Shown here piece by piece: positions 1-7,341 of a stretch of DNA of 26,554 nt. This DNA is from a virus. A program made the position numbers and the translations under genes. How positions within the stretch are numbered: position 1 is the stretch's first letter; each line of letters opens with the position of its first letter. The stretch is taken from positions 1 to 26,554 of the IMG/VR virus record IMGVR_UViG_3300042452_001130. The stretch is one strand, 5' to 3'. The notes under the pieces were generated by a model. It was not told the DNA's origin, ran no database searches, and was given only the letters and a program-made list of their open reading frames with translations.

Positions 1-113
1 CCCACAGACACCGTTTCAAAATCCGCACCGGGATCATACGGTGATTCGCCGTCCCAGATGACGATATTATCCACAATGCTTGTTTCCCGCACAATCACCG
101 CCAGCCGCTGCAT
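1..113 (-). CDS. Partial small tail-fibre accessory-like protein (3' end outside window)
   Basis: A minus-strand reading frame opens at an ATG (113-111) preceded by a strong Shine-Dalgarno, GGAGG, seven bases upstream, and runs open off the left edge. The visible 38 residues begin MQRLAVIVRETSIVDNIVIW and include an IVDNIVIWDG stretch. Short phage proteins with a V(V/I)NIVVWDG motif are commonly found directly after tail fibre or tail tip genes. It lies about 10 bases downstream of the glycine-rich tail protein, so it is probably in the same late operon and could help fold or attach that protein. The function is inferred from position and one motif only, and the full length is unknown. Confidence 0.6.
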   Translation of the reverse strand, partial: MQRLAVIVRETSIVDNIVIWDGESPYDPGADFETVSV

Positions 114-122
114 AAAACCTCC

Positions 123-1046
123 TCAGAAATACGTGATCACCACGACAAGGCCATTACCGCCCGTGCCGCCGGTGCCAGAGTCGCCTACAGCGTTCACAGC
201 GGCACCGCTGCCCCCGCCGCCAGAACCCAAAGCACCATTGCCCCCATTCCCGCCGTTGCCTGTGGTGGAGGCACCGCCACCGCCGCCGCCAGCCATCCCG
301 TAAAAAAGGCCACTGCGGGCATCGGCGGTGCCATTACCGCCCGCTGTACCGCCTGCAGTGCCGGCAGTGCCGCCGCCTGTTGTTGAAAAAACATGGGCGC
401 GGTTGTTACCAGAACCACCAGAGCTCGCAACATTGGCGTTGGTGATACCGCCTGCAGCGCCGCCACCAGCACCACCCATGGCGCTTTGTGCGCCGCCATT
501 GCCCACGCCGCCGGTAGTTGAAGCGGCACCGCCGCCACCGCCAGGTGAAATGCCGTTGCCCGCCAACCCTGCCGCGCCACCTGATGTTGTACCGCCACCG
601 CCCGCCGTACCGCCACGTCCAATAATCCAAGCGGTTGCGCCGAATTGGGAGTTACCACCGGCAGCGCCGTTGTTGCCATTGGTATCAGCAGTGGTGACTG
701 CAGCCCCGCCAGTACCGCCCGCGCCCACGGTGACGGTTTCGGTAGCGGCCAGTACGGAGGCAGGAAATGTCTGACGTGACCAGCCGCCACCCGCGCCGCC
801 GCCACCACCGCAACGGACAGAAGCTGCTGCGCCCTTACGGCCAGAGCCACCACCGCCGCCTGCGCCGATGCAAATCACTTCAACGATTTTTGCATCCGCA
901 GGTTTCGTCCAGGTGCCAGAGCTGCTGAACACCTGAATATCGGCCATATCGGCTTTGGTGGTGTTCAGGGCGGCGAAGTTGGCGTTGATGACATCGCGGG
1001 AATCGCCCACCTTATCGGTAGCTTGCAGGGTGGTGAGAGTGGTCAT
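123..1046 (-). CDS. Glycine-rich phage tail protein, candidate receptor-binding adhesin
   Basis: The 307-residue protein has a short ordered N-terminus with a VGDSRDVINANFAALNT segment (about residues 11-28), as in many phage tail-fibre proteins. A predicted beta segment, FSSSGTWTKPADAKIVEVIC, leads into roughly 230 residues of glycine-rich low-complexity sequence (GGGGG, GGAGG and GNGG runs), and the protein ends with hydrophobic LVVVITYF. This layout matches phage glycine-rich domain proteins, some of which form polyglycine-II bundles and act as adhesins. Its ATG overlaps the stop of the 52-residue gene upstream (ATGA). I infer a place at the tail tip contacting the host. Proline-rich open frames on the other strand here are shadows of the GGN codons. 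Confidence 0.8.
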   Translation of the reverse strand: MTTLTTLQATDKVGDSRDVINANFAALNTTKADMADIQVFSSSGTWTKPADAKIVEVICIGAGGGGGSGRKGAAASVRCGGGGGAGGGWSRQTFPASVLAATETVTVGAGGTGGAAVTTADTNGNNGAAGGNSQFGATAWIIGRGGTAGGGGTTSGGAAGLAGNGISPGGGGGAASTTGGVGNGGAQSAMGGAGGGAAGGITNANVASSGGSGNNRAHVFSTTGGGTAGTAGGTAGGNGTADARSGLFYGMAGGGGGGASTTGNGGNGGNGALGSGGGGSGAAVNAVGDSGTGGTGGNGLVVVITYF

Positions 1047-1201
1047 GTGAGGTCGTTCCAGGTTTTCTCAAAGCTGCCGCCGGTGGCCATGTCTGCCCAG
1101 GTTTTAGGTGTGTCCCCACCGGTGGCAAACGTTGCCCACAAGGGAGCAAAAACAGCGGCGATGACTTGCCCCGCCGCTCGCACTAATCCTAAACCCAGCA
1201 T
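1043..1201 (-). CDS. Small hypothetical tail-tip operon protein (52 aa)
   Basis: I place the start at the ATG 1201-1199, which overlaps the TGA of the DUF2460 gene as TGATG; an upstream in-frame start at 1237 would overlap that gene by 37 bases. The 52-residue product begins MLGLGLVRAAGQVIAAVFAP. It has a hydrophobic N-terminal half of about 20-25 residues that could be one membrane or buried helix, then a polar half with a repeated theme, TPKTWADM and FEKTWNDL, containing two KTW(A/N)D boxes. The 3' end overlaps the glycine-rich gene (ATGA). I do not recognise a family. Position suggests a minor tail-tip component or a connector for the adhesin. Confidence 0.6.
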   Translation of the reverse strand: MLGLGLVRAAGQVIAAVFAPLWATFATGGDTPKTWADMATGGSFEKTWNDLT

Positions 1202-1803
1202 CACAGCCTGATCTCCACCAGCGGAATCTGATCCCACACAAACAATTCATGCGACTGGATACGAATAGCGAGGCGGTCGGTATCGAAGCGCACGGGCACG
1301 TCAAACTCGCAGTCTGCCGTGATCAACACGCCAGTTGCGGGGGCGGTACTAAACGTCACCACCCCTGTTGTGTGATCAACCGAAACACCCGACGATTGCA
1401 ACACGCTGTCCTTGTAGATTTTCACCGTACCCGAGACGGGCTTTTTGAGGGGGCGAGTTTCGTTTTCACCGCCGCTGCTGTAGGTTTTTGTTAATTGAAA
1501 GGCGGTTTGTGTGCCATTACCTGCGCCAATCAGCTGCCCCGTCACGCGATAATCGCTCCAATCCTTGAAGCGGAAGCCGTAGGCACGTCCCTTGCGGGCA
1601 CGGAAAAAGCTGATGACCTCCGTTGCCTGCGTGCGGTTTTTGATGCCCGTGGAAACATCATACCGTGCCCGGGCACTGTCCCAGCTTTGATTGCGCTGCT
1701 CAAAGCCTGATTGCAGGATCACGATATCGGTCAAATATTCGGGGCCACCTGTTGCGCCGTACGCGATGGCGTCGGGGAAGCGGACGTCGTGAAAGGTGGT
1801 CAT
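1201..1803 (-). CDS. DUF2460 family distal tail protein
   Basis: The 200-residue protein matches the DUF2460 / TIGR02217 phage family in length and features: N-terminal FHDVRFPDAIAYGATGGPEY, an R-x-Y-D-V segment (ARARYDVSTGIKNR) and the FFRARKGRAYGFRFKDWSDY core, then GNGTQTAFQLTKTY. In Rhodobacter gene transfer agents the DUF2460 protein (g12) is the distal tail (Dit-like) protein at the junction of tail tube and baseplate hub, and the same role is likely here. It directly follows the tape measure gene with an ATGA overlap, the usual Dit position. The DUF2163 hub, NlpC/P60 peptidase and large hub gene that usually follow it are not found downstream in this window. Confidence 0.88.
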   Translation of the reverse strand: MTTFHDVRFPDAIAYGATGGPEYLTDIVILQSGFEQRNQSWDSARARYDVSTGIKNRTQATEVISFFRARKGRAYGFRFKDWSDYRVTGQLIGAGNGTQTAFQLTKTYSSGGENETRPLKKPVSGTVKIYKDSVLQSSGVSVDHTTGVVTFSTAPATGVLITADCEFDVPVRFDTDRLAIRIQSHELFVWDQIPLVEIRL

Positions 1804-4223
1804 GTATTCCGCCCCTTGTGCCGCGCCAGCGATACCGCCAGATCCCCCATAATCTGCCCTCGGCTCTGGCGGAAAGATTCCGCATCGCGGGTGACAATGG
1901 TCATGTTAATGACGGGACTGCTGGAGCCGCCCATTTTCCCAGCCTGTTCACGGGGGATGACAATTTCGCCGCGTTGCAGGATGGCAGGCACTTCATCGGG
2001 CATCAGCCCCGCAATGCCGCCACTGTGGTAGCGCGGCGCACTGGCAAACAGCATCGGCGAGACAGCACGCGACGGTGCACCCGCCCCAACCGTGCCGCCC
2101 TCGTGGAATATCCCCGCACCGAGCAGCCCTTGTGCCAACGGCGCGATGATCGCTTGGCGAATAGCAATCCGTGCCAAATCCCGCAGAATGCTGTTGGCAA
2201 GATCTTCAAAGTTGAGTTTTCCCGTGGTGACAAAATCAACGAGGGAATCCTCCAGCCCCTGCAGGCTGCGGCTCATGGCATCCTGCACTTGCCCCGCAAC
2301 GTCCGTGGCGGATTTGGCGTATTCCTCCAAAGCGCGTCTCGCACCCGTGGCAAAATCATTGCTGCCTTCCTCGGCTTGGTGGAAGGTTTCGCGTGCCTGT
2401 GCGACAGCGCGGTTATAGGTGTCTTGATCAATGGCGCCTTTGGCCAGCAAATCGTTCAGTTTGGCAATTTCAGTGCCGTATTTTTCTGCATCGTTGCGAG
2501 TCGCTTCGAACACTTGGCGGGCGGCATCGGCGGTTTGTTGTTCCTCATACAGTTTCGCCGCCAGCTCCTGCGCTTTGGCTTTCTGATCATCGGTGGCGGT
2601 GGGGGAAAGGCGTTCTGTCGCCGTATCAACGAATTTTTCCTTGTCGGTTTTACCCACCGCAGCGCGGTCAGCATCTAACCGTGCCAGCACTTCTTGGTTC
2701 TTTGCGTAGTCTTCCTGCGCCTTTTTGGTGGCTTCCAGCGCGGTTTTTTCATCGTACAGCGCCCCCGCCAGTTCGCGCACCCGTTCGCGCTGTGCGGCTG
2801 TTGCTGCGCTGGAAAGTCTGCGCTCGGCGGTGAGAATAAACTGCTGGCGTTCATTGAGTTCTAATGCCTGCCGCTCATCCTGCAACGAACGGATAATCCC
2901 CGCATTCGCATCAAGGGTTTGCTTTTGCACCTCGTTTTGCTGTTTGCCGGCCTGTTCCAACACGGCATTGGCCACCGCCAGCTCACGGATTTTTATGGCC
3001 TCATCACTTTTGGCATCAATCCCCAGCTTGCGAATTTGGGTTTCTGCGGCCTGTTCGCCTTTCACCCGCGCCACCGCATCCGCCCCTTGGCGCATCGCAG
3101 CGTTTAGTTGTTCGATCTGCTGCTGTTCGCGCTGCAGGGTATCAATCACATCGCCCGTGGCCTGCTGCTTGCGGGCAGCTTCATAGTCCTTTTGCGCTTC
3201 TTCTTTTTTGCGCTGTTTGGCCGTTTCCGCGGCAGCGTTCTCGAGAATTTGCCGCTGCACCGCATCTAACTCGCCCTTGATGCGATTGACCTCTTCCCGC
3301 GCTTGTACGACACGGCGACCACCGAGCAGACCATTGGTATCGTTGCTCAGCTGTTGTGAGGCGTTCAACTCATTGGCCGCTTGTTGCAACCGTTTCGACA
3401 GGTCTTGAAACTGCTCATCCAGCGACGGGTCACTGAATAAGCCGCGCAGGCCATTCACCGTGCGCAAGATAACGGTTTTATAGGCAACATCCACCTGCTG
3501 GGTGAAGCGGTTCCATTCATCTTCCAAAGCTTGAGTCTGTTTGACCAGATCCTCGCCTATCACAAGGCCGAAGGCACGGGCTTCCTTGGAAAGGCTGGCA
3601 ATACCTGCCTCGCCTTCGGACAGCAATTGCACGAGGCGCGGCCCTGCCTGCTTACCGAACAGATCCGAAGCAAGGGCGGCTTTTTCAGCCTCACTACCCA
3701 CACTTTCGAGTTTGCGCACGAACTCATCGAACACATCGCCGGCGTTGCGGATGGTGCCATCGGCATTGAGCGCCGCGATTTGCAGCCGCTCAAATGCGCC
3801 AGCCGCCGCGCCCGTGCCATCGGTTGCCACATCACCAAGGCGCTGGTTGAGTTTGCGGATGCCATCATCCAGCAATTCCGCCGAAGCCCCGCTTTGTTCG
3901 GCGGCGTAGCGTAGTTCCTGCAACCGTTCGACATTAATGCCGATGCTTTGCGCTAGGTCGCCTAACTCCGCCGTTTTAGTGACGGCGCGGTTGATACTGT
4001 CAAAGATCTGGTTGCCAGCCGCCAAGGCAGCCCCTGCGACGAAAACACGTTTCAGGCCGCCAACAACTGAACTTAATGCTTGCAGTTGGTTTGACGCAGG
4101 TACACCCGCTTGCTCAATCCGCTTTAATGCTTGTTCCCCCGTGCGCCCAATATCTTGCAACTCCCGCGCAACGACTTTGCCGTTTTCGGTAGCAAGACGG
4201 ATGGAAAGGTTACGGGTGGCCAT
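1800..4223 (-). CDS. Tail tape measure protein, lambda gpH-like
   Basis: This is the longest gene in the window (807 residues). It has an N-terminal domain (MATRNLSIRLATENGKVVAR), then a hydrophobic patch (VFVAGAALAAG, about residues 60-72), then several hundred residues of Ala/Gln/Glu/Lys-rich heptad-like helix. The C-terminal region (LQGLEDSLVDFVTTGKLNFE, then ILRDLARIAIRQAIIAPLAQ) is the lambda tape-measure C-terminal type. Such proteins set tail length and are ejected with the DNA. The length is close to lambda gpH (853 residues), so a tail of similar length is expected. The start overlaps the end of the frameshifted chaperone reading frame by 14 bases. Confidence 0.95.
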   Translation of the reverse strand: MATRNLSIRLATENGKVVARELQDIGRTGEQALKRIEQAGVPASNQLQALSSVVGGLKRVFVAGAALAAGNQIFDSINRAVTKTAELGDLAQSIGINVERLQELRYAAEQSGASAELLDDGIRKLNQRLGDVATDGTGAAAGAFERLQIAALNADGTIRNAGDVFDEFVRKLESVGSEAEKAALASDLFGKQAGPRLVQLLSEGEAGIASLSKEARAFGLVIGEDLVKQTQALEDEWNRFTQQVDVAYKTVILRTVNGLRGLFSDPSLDEQFQDLSKRLQQAANELNASQQLSNDTNGLLGGRRVVQAREEVNRIKGELDAVQRQILENAAAETAKQRKKEEAQKDYEAARKQQATGDVIDTLQREQQQIEQLNAAMRQGADAVARVKGEQAAETQIRKLGIDAKSDEAIKIRELAVANAVLEQAGKQQNEVQKQTLDANAGIIRSLQDERQALELNERQQFILTAERRLSSAATAAQRERVRELAGALYDEKTALEATKKAQEDYAKNQEVLARLDADRAAVGKTDKEKFVDTATERLSPTATDDQKAKAQELAAKLYEEQQTADAARQVFEATRNDAEKYGTEIAKLNDLLAKGAIDQDTYNRAVAQARETFHQAEEGSNDFATGARRALEEYAKSATDVAGQVQDAMSRSLQGLEDSLVDFVTTGKLNFEDLANSILRDLARIAIRQAIIAPLAQGLLGAGIFHEGGTVGAGAPSRAVSPMLFASAPRYHSGGIAGLMPDEVPAILQRGEIVIPREQAGKMGGSSSPVINMTIVTRDAESFRQSRGQIMGDLAVSLARHKGRNT

Positions 4224-4512
4224 GGGTGGTGTCGTTCATTGCGGCATGCAGGGCGGCGGGAATAGCAGGAAACAGTTCGGCAATCACAATCGTGTCATAG
4301 CCAAGGCAGGACGCCAGCTGCAGGGCATCGGGCAGGGTTTGTGTGCGTAAGCCAATGTCCCATGCCTGCCAGCCCTGCAGCGTTTGTGGTTCGAAACGCG
4401 TGTAAGGACATTCGGTAGTTATGGCGTCAGCACAGGGGAGTCGCTGCTCACGGCATCCAGCGCAGTAGCTGGCTCCGCCGCCGAAGTGCCATTTGCATCG
4501 TTCAAAAAGGGC
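4210..4512 (-). CDS. GT-type extension of tail assembly chaperone, reached by -1 frameshift
   Basis: This 100-codon open frame has no plausible start or ribosome site of its own. It is in the -1 frame relative to the chaperone gene and is open without a stop from the slippery heptamer to the TAA at 4212-4210. Translated after slippage it starts ALFERCKWHFGGGASYCAGC, has a cysteine cluster (CxxC plus two more Cys at about residues 6, 17, 20, 27 and 35), then CPYTRFEPQTLQGWQAWDIG and a helical C-terminus. It occupies exactly the position of lambda T, which is made only as the G-T fusion. The fusion would be about 221 residues. It overlaps the tape measure start by 14 bases. Confidence 0.85.
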   Translation of the reverse strand, partial: ALFERCKWHFGGGASYCAGCREQRLPCADAITTECPYTRFEPQTLQGWQAWDIGLRTQTLPDALQLASCLGYDTIVIAELFPAIPAALHAAMNDTTHGHP

Positions 4513-4874
4513 TTTTTTTCAGCGTCAAGAAGCTCCTTGAGGCCAGTGTACTGCGTGCGAAACTCATCGGCCAGCGTCCAGAAACTCATCAGATCGCCCA
4601 CGGTTTGGTCATTGACAGGCGCGTGTTCATCCGAATCGGGCAGCAGTACGCCCTCCCACGCCAGAATGCCCACTTTCGCAAGCGCGGTGGTGAACGCGGC
4701 AATACGGCGGCCTTCCTCAAGGGCGGCATCGTCAATAGGGTCAGAAGCCAGCTTTTGCCGTGCCACCGCCTGCGCTGCATAAAACACCGCGCTGGTGAAC
4801 GGACGCACCTGCACGCGCACGCCGAGTTTGAGATCAATCCAGTAGGGTTCGGTGGGTATTTTCAAAGATAACAT
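4419..4874 (-). CDS. Tail assembly chaperone, lambda gpG-like
   Basis: I start the gene at the ATG 4874-4872 because AGGAG lies eight bases before it. A longer in-frame start at 4925 would overlap the tail tube gene and lacks such a site. The 151-residue product begins MLSLKIPTEPYWIDLKLGVR and is acidic in its C-terminal third. It sits between the tail tube and tape measure genes, the conserved place for tail assembly chaperones that coat the tape measure during tail polymerisation. Near residue 120 it carries GAA AAA AAG, a slippery site that would allow a minor longer product. The family call rests on position, length and the frameshift architecture, not on a recognised motif. Confidence 0.85.
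   Translation of the reverse strand: MLSLKIPTEPYWIDLKLGVRVQVRPFTSAVFYAAQAVARQKLASDPIDDAALEEGRRIAAFTTALAKVGILAWEGVLLPDSDEHAPVNDQTVGDLMSFWTLADEFRTQYTGLKELLDAEKKPFLNDANGTSAAEPATALDAVSSDSPVLTP
4512..4518 (-). other. Programmed -1 ribosomal frameshift site (A AAA AAG)
   Basis: In the chaperone frame the codons read GCT GAA AAA AAG CCC, so the heptamer A AAA AAG is in the required X XXY YYZ phase. This is the heptamer used by E. coli dnaX. A -1 slip here re-reads the last G and enters the 100-codon open frame to 4210. The next bases, CCC TTT TTG, could also favour slipping or pausing. I did not identify a convincing downstream pseudoknot by eye. Confidence 0.85.
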
Positions 4875-4908
4875 AGGCTTTCTCCTGTTGATAAAAGTGG
4901 AAGATGAA

Positions 4909-5850
4909 TCAGTAGGACGCGACATCGTTCACCAAGGTGACGGTCACCATGGCGTTTGCCACCGTGTTCTTTGCGCCTTGAAAGTCATAGGATGCCTCAA
5001 CCCCACCAGGGCCTTGAATGCCCAGCTTGGGCTTTGGCAGGTACACTTCGTGGCAGAGGATAATCAGCTTGTTGTTGGCATCGATGGTGTAGGAAAATTC
5101 CAAGTCCACCGCCGTGCCCGCGCTAGCAAGGTCAATCAGCGTGTTGTCGGCATAGCGCACCGCCACGGAACCCGTGAGCGCGGCAATGCCAGGGTCAACG
5201 CCGTCCAGCTTGCCATCCGCTCGGATGGTTTCGATTTTCTCGAGGTTATTGCTGTAGGTGACAGACGCGCTGGTTACATTGGCCAGTGCACTGCCGCCCT
5301 GTTTGATCGCGCCTTGGAACTGCGAGAATCGCGTGTAGTTGGCTTGGGTTGGTGTGCCGCCTTGGGTGCTGGCATTCCGCGTCTCGCCTTGGCCGATGCA
5401 GTTGATGGTGGCGGTGGCTTCGCCGGAACGGGTGAAATTGAAAGCAATAGAATTGGCGCGAACACCTGCCATCATGTAATAGGCGGGGATTTGCGGCATG
5501 CCTGCTTCGAGCGCGATGCTGGGGAGCGTCACGCCGCCTGATTTAAAGGCATGGCTATAGGGCGCACTGCTGCCCGTGGTGGTGGGTGCCCCGAACAGGG
5601 CTTTCAGCCATTGGCCGATATTGCGGAGGTCAATTGGCACGACGATATCGCCATCCACATTGATCACGTCCTGATAGGGCTGGGTTGGGTCGCGCCCCAA
5701 ACCCAGCACATTGCTGGCGATCAACCCCTGCTGCGAGCCAAGGCTGCTGCTGACAAACGGCATTTTCTTAAAGCCAGAGACGGGCGGTGTGCCGTAAGTG
5801 CTCTCAAACGCCAATAAAAGCTGGGCATTCCAGCCATATGCACGAGCCAT
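4909..5850 (-). CDS. Major tail tube protein
   Basis: The 313-residue protein begins MARAYGWNAQLLLAFESTYG and continues TPPVSGFKKMPF, the typical opening of the phage tail tube family (Phage_tube_2-like). It has a central GDIVVPIDLRNIGQWLKALFG segment and alternating beta-strand patterns. The start ATG is preceded by AAGGAAA. The gene lies in the lambda V position, just before the chaperone pair, so it should form the hexameric rings of the non-contractile tail. The residues after about 210 (VDPGIAALTGSVAVRYADNT) also look like a beta-rich tail domain. The gap before the chaperone gene is 34 bases. High abundance in the virion is expected. Confidence 0.9.
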   Translation of the reverse strand: MARAYGWNAQLLLAFESTYGTPPVSGFKKMPFVSSSLGSQQGLIASNVLGLGRDPTQPYQDVINVDGDIVVPIDLRNIGQWLKALFGAPTTTGSSAPYSHAFKSGGVTLPSIALEAGMPQIPAYYMMAGVRANSIAFNFTRSGEATATINCIGQGETRNASTQGGTPTQANYTRFSQFQGAIKQGGSALANVTSASVTYSNNLEKIETIRADGKLDGVDPGIAALTGSVAVRYADNTLIDLASAGTAVDLEFSYTIDANNKLIILCHEVYLPKPKLGIQGPGGVEASYDFQGAKNTVANAMVTVTLVNDVASY

Positions 5851-5885
5851 GGTTGTTTTTCCTTCGTAAAAACAGGTTGTAGGTT

Positions 5886-5949
5886 TTAGGGTTTAGGGTG
5901 GAGGTGGGAGAGAATAACTACAACCTACCCCCTCCAACCTACACCCTAA
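5886..5949 (-). repeat. Imperfect 25-bp inverted repeat rich in TTAGGG-like units
   Basis: Arms 5886-5910 and 5925-5949 are inverted copies matching at 21 of 25 positions around a 14-base loop. One arm reads TTAGGGTTTAGGGTGGAGG. It begins at the stop codon of the U-position gene (5948-5946) and ends about 35 bases before the tail tube start. The transcript could fold into a long hairpin there, acting as a partial terminator, RNA stabiliser or processing site. There is only a five-T run about 10-15 bases past the stem, so a classic terminator is not clear. Confidence 0.6.
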
Positions 5950-6377
5950 CCAAGCGCCGTCGGCGCGAGGTACTCCAGCAGCACCGGAATGCTGGCGATC
6001 TTGAGGCCAGCCGCGCCTTCGACGGGTTCATCGGTAAATTGCGGGGCTTCGAGCACGGCGACATCGACGGTGCCACCGAGGGTGGGGTTGGCGGTGAGCG
6101 CGGCGGCAATGGCCGTTAAAATCGTATCAAGGGCAGCATCGCGTGCGCTGGCAGTAGGTTTTTGCACCGCCACCTGCACTTCAGCGCGGTGCTGGATGAG
6201 ATACCGCAGCGGCGAAAGCAGCGTTTCAGCCACTGTCACCTCGCCATCAAAAAGAATGATTAGGCCATTATCGGGGATTTTAACGGGCAGAATCTCACCC
6301 CGTTTTACGGTCACGCCCGCCACCACCTGCAACACTGTAAACAAAGCCTGCAATGCGGTTTCACGAACGCTGCTCAT
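5946..6377 (-). CDS. Tail terminator/completion protein, lambda U-position
   Basis: The 143-residue protein opens MSSVRETALQALFTVLQVVA, followed by a beta-rich region (GLIILFDGEVTVAETLLSPL, then RAEVQVAVQKPTASARDAAL). A small alpha/beta protein at this position between the Z-position gene and the tail tube fits the tail terminator family, which caps the polymerised tail tube. Phage proteins of this type are sometimes mislabelled acyl-CoA transferase in databases. The start overlaps the preceding gene (ATGA). A long inverted repeat starts at its stop codon. Confidence 0.72.
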   Translation of the reverse strand: MSSVRETALQALFTVLQVVAGVTVKRGEILPVKIPDNGLIILFDGEVTVAETLLSPLRYLIQHRAEVQVAVQKPTASARDAALDTILTAIAAALTANPTLGGTVDVAVLEAPQFTDEPVEGAAGLKIASIPVLLEYLAPTALG

Positions 6378-7033
6378 TTGGGGTCTTTCCAGTTATTGGC
6401 AATCAGCGATGGCAAGCGGTTCTGCCACGCTTCGGCTTCGCGTTTAAGATCAATGCGCTTACGGGTTTTGACCATGGGCACCAGCCAGAACATCACAGCG
6501 GTGGAGAGGCCGCGCCCTGATTGTTTCTGCTTGTCACTGGCTTGTTTAAAGCCGCGCAATGCGCCTGTTTTCTTGGCAAAGCTGGCGCGAACATTATCCA
6601 CCACCAACAGCGACACGCCAGTGCGGCGATAGACAAACCGCAGCCGCCCCAAACTCTGTTCAGGAAAATTCGTTGGGGTAATGCGTTTGCCGCCCACACC
6701 GCGTTTCGGAGCATTGGGGGTGGGAATCGCCAGCCACAAGCCATCTTTGCCGCGAATGGTGGTTGCTACCTCCAGCCCCGTCATGATTTCGGGTGCATTT
6801 GTATACACCAAGCCTGCCGCTTTCAGGCTCGCTTGCCCCTGCGGATAGACCTTACCGCGCCAGGTGTTCGCCAGCCGCTGCCCAAGCCCTGCCGAGGTCA
6901 CTTGCCGCCGCATCGCCAGTTTTAAGCCATCGGTCGCCTGTTTTATCCCAGCGGTGACAGCTTTTTCACCCGCCCGTATTTCCGCTGCCATGTAGTCACG
7001 CAGTGAACCTTGAATGGCGGCGGTGATCCTCAT
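6374..7033 (-). CDS. DUF6441-like tail completion protein, lambda Z-position
   Basis: The 219-residue protein starts MRITAAIQGSLRDYMAAEIR and is helical and basic at the N-terminus (KQATDGLKLAMRRQVTSAGL). A central WLAIPTPNAPKRGVGGKRIT segment is typical of DUF6441-type phage proteins, with a lysine/arginine-rich C-terminus. The gene is in the lambda gpZ position, where the product works at the tail's head-proximal end. Start and stop overlap both neighbours as ATGA, consistent with coupled translation. The family name comes from remembered sequence features and is likely, not certain; the tail-completion role is from gene order. Confidence 0.78.
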   Translation of the reverse strand: MRITAAIQGSLRDYMAAEIRAGEKAVTAGIKQATDGLKLAMRRQVTSAGLGQRLANTWRGKVYPQGQASLKAAGLVYTNAPEIMTGLEVATTIRGKDGLWLAIPTPNAPKRGVGGKRITPTNFPEQSLGRLRFVYRRTGVSLLVVDNVRASFAKKTGALRGFKQASDKQKQSGRGLSTAVMFWLVPMVKTRKRIDLKREAEAWQNRLPSLIANNWKDPK

Positions 7034-7341
7034 TGCCGGTAACAGTCCAGCGTCCAGACAAGGTTTTCCGCATCCCGCACGGGTTCGCCCTGCACGGCAT
7101 ACAGCAGTGTGCCGATGGTCAATGTATCGCCTTCCTGCGGGGTTGCAATGTCCGACACCCGCACATCCACCACCAATGTTGGCGTGTGAATGGCAATATC
7201 CCGCACATCGACAATACGGTCAGGCGATTTGATCACCGCACGAATCGTCTGCGGAAGCCCTGCCACAGGCGCGTAAGTGACAGTTCGAGCCATAGCAGAA
7301 TCAGCAAACAAGGCATTAATCATCTCCTGAAAAGCGGTCAT
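7030..7341 (-). CDS. Head-tail joining protein, lambda FII-position
   Basis: The 103-residue product begins MTAFQEMINALFADSAMART and then has a run of beta strands (VTYAPVAGLPQTIRAVIKSP, later GDTLTIGTLLYAVQGEPV). It ends WTLDCYRQ. Size, beta content and the closing phrase in which a table value such as Y-x-V is followed by a short strand match head-tail joining (FII/HK97 gp10-like adaptor) proteins. It lies directly between the FI-position and Z-position genes, exactly as FII does in lambda, and overlaps both by ATGA. It probably forms the ring binding the portal complex to the tail terminator. Confidence 0.78.
   Translation of the reverse strand: MTAFQEMINALFADSAMARTVTYAPVAGLPQTIRAVIKSPDRIVDVRDIAIHTPTLVVDVRVSDIATPQEGDTLTIGTLLYAVQGEPVRDAENLVWTLDCYRQ

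Noticed and set aside
58-774. Proline-rich plus-strand frames
   Set aside because: They are antisense to the glycine-rich gene, where GGN codons read as proline or alanine on the other strand.
1665-2678. A 337-codon plus-strand frame
   Set aside because: Antisense shadow of the tape measure and DUF2460 genes, with no recognisable domain.
4419-4925. A longer chaperone starting at 4925
   Set aside because: It would overlap the tail tube gene and has no ribosome site, while Met at 4874 follows AGGAG.
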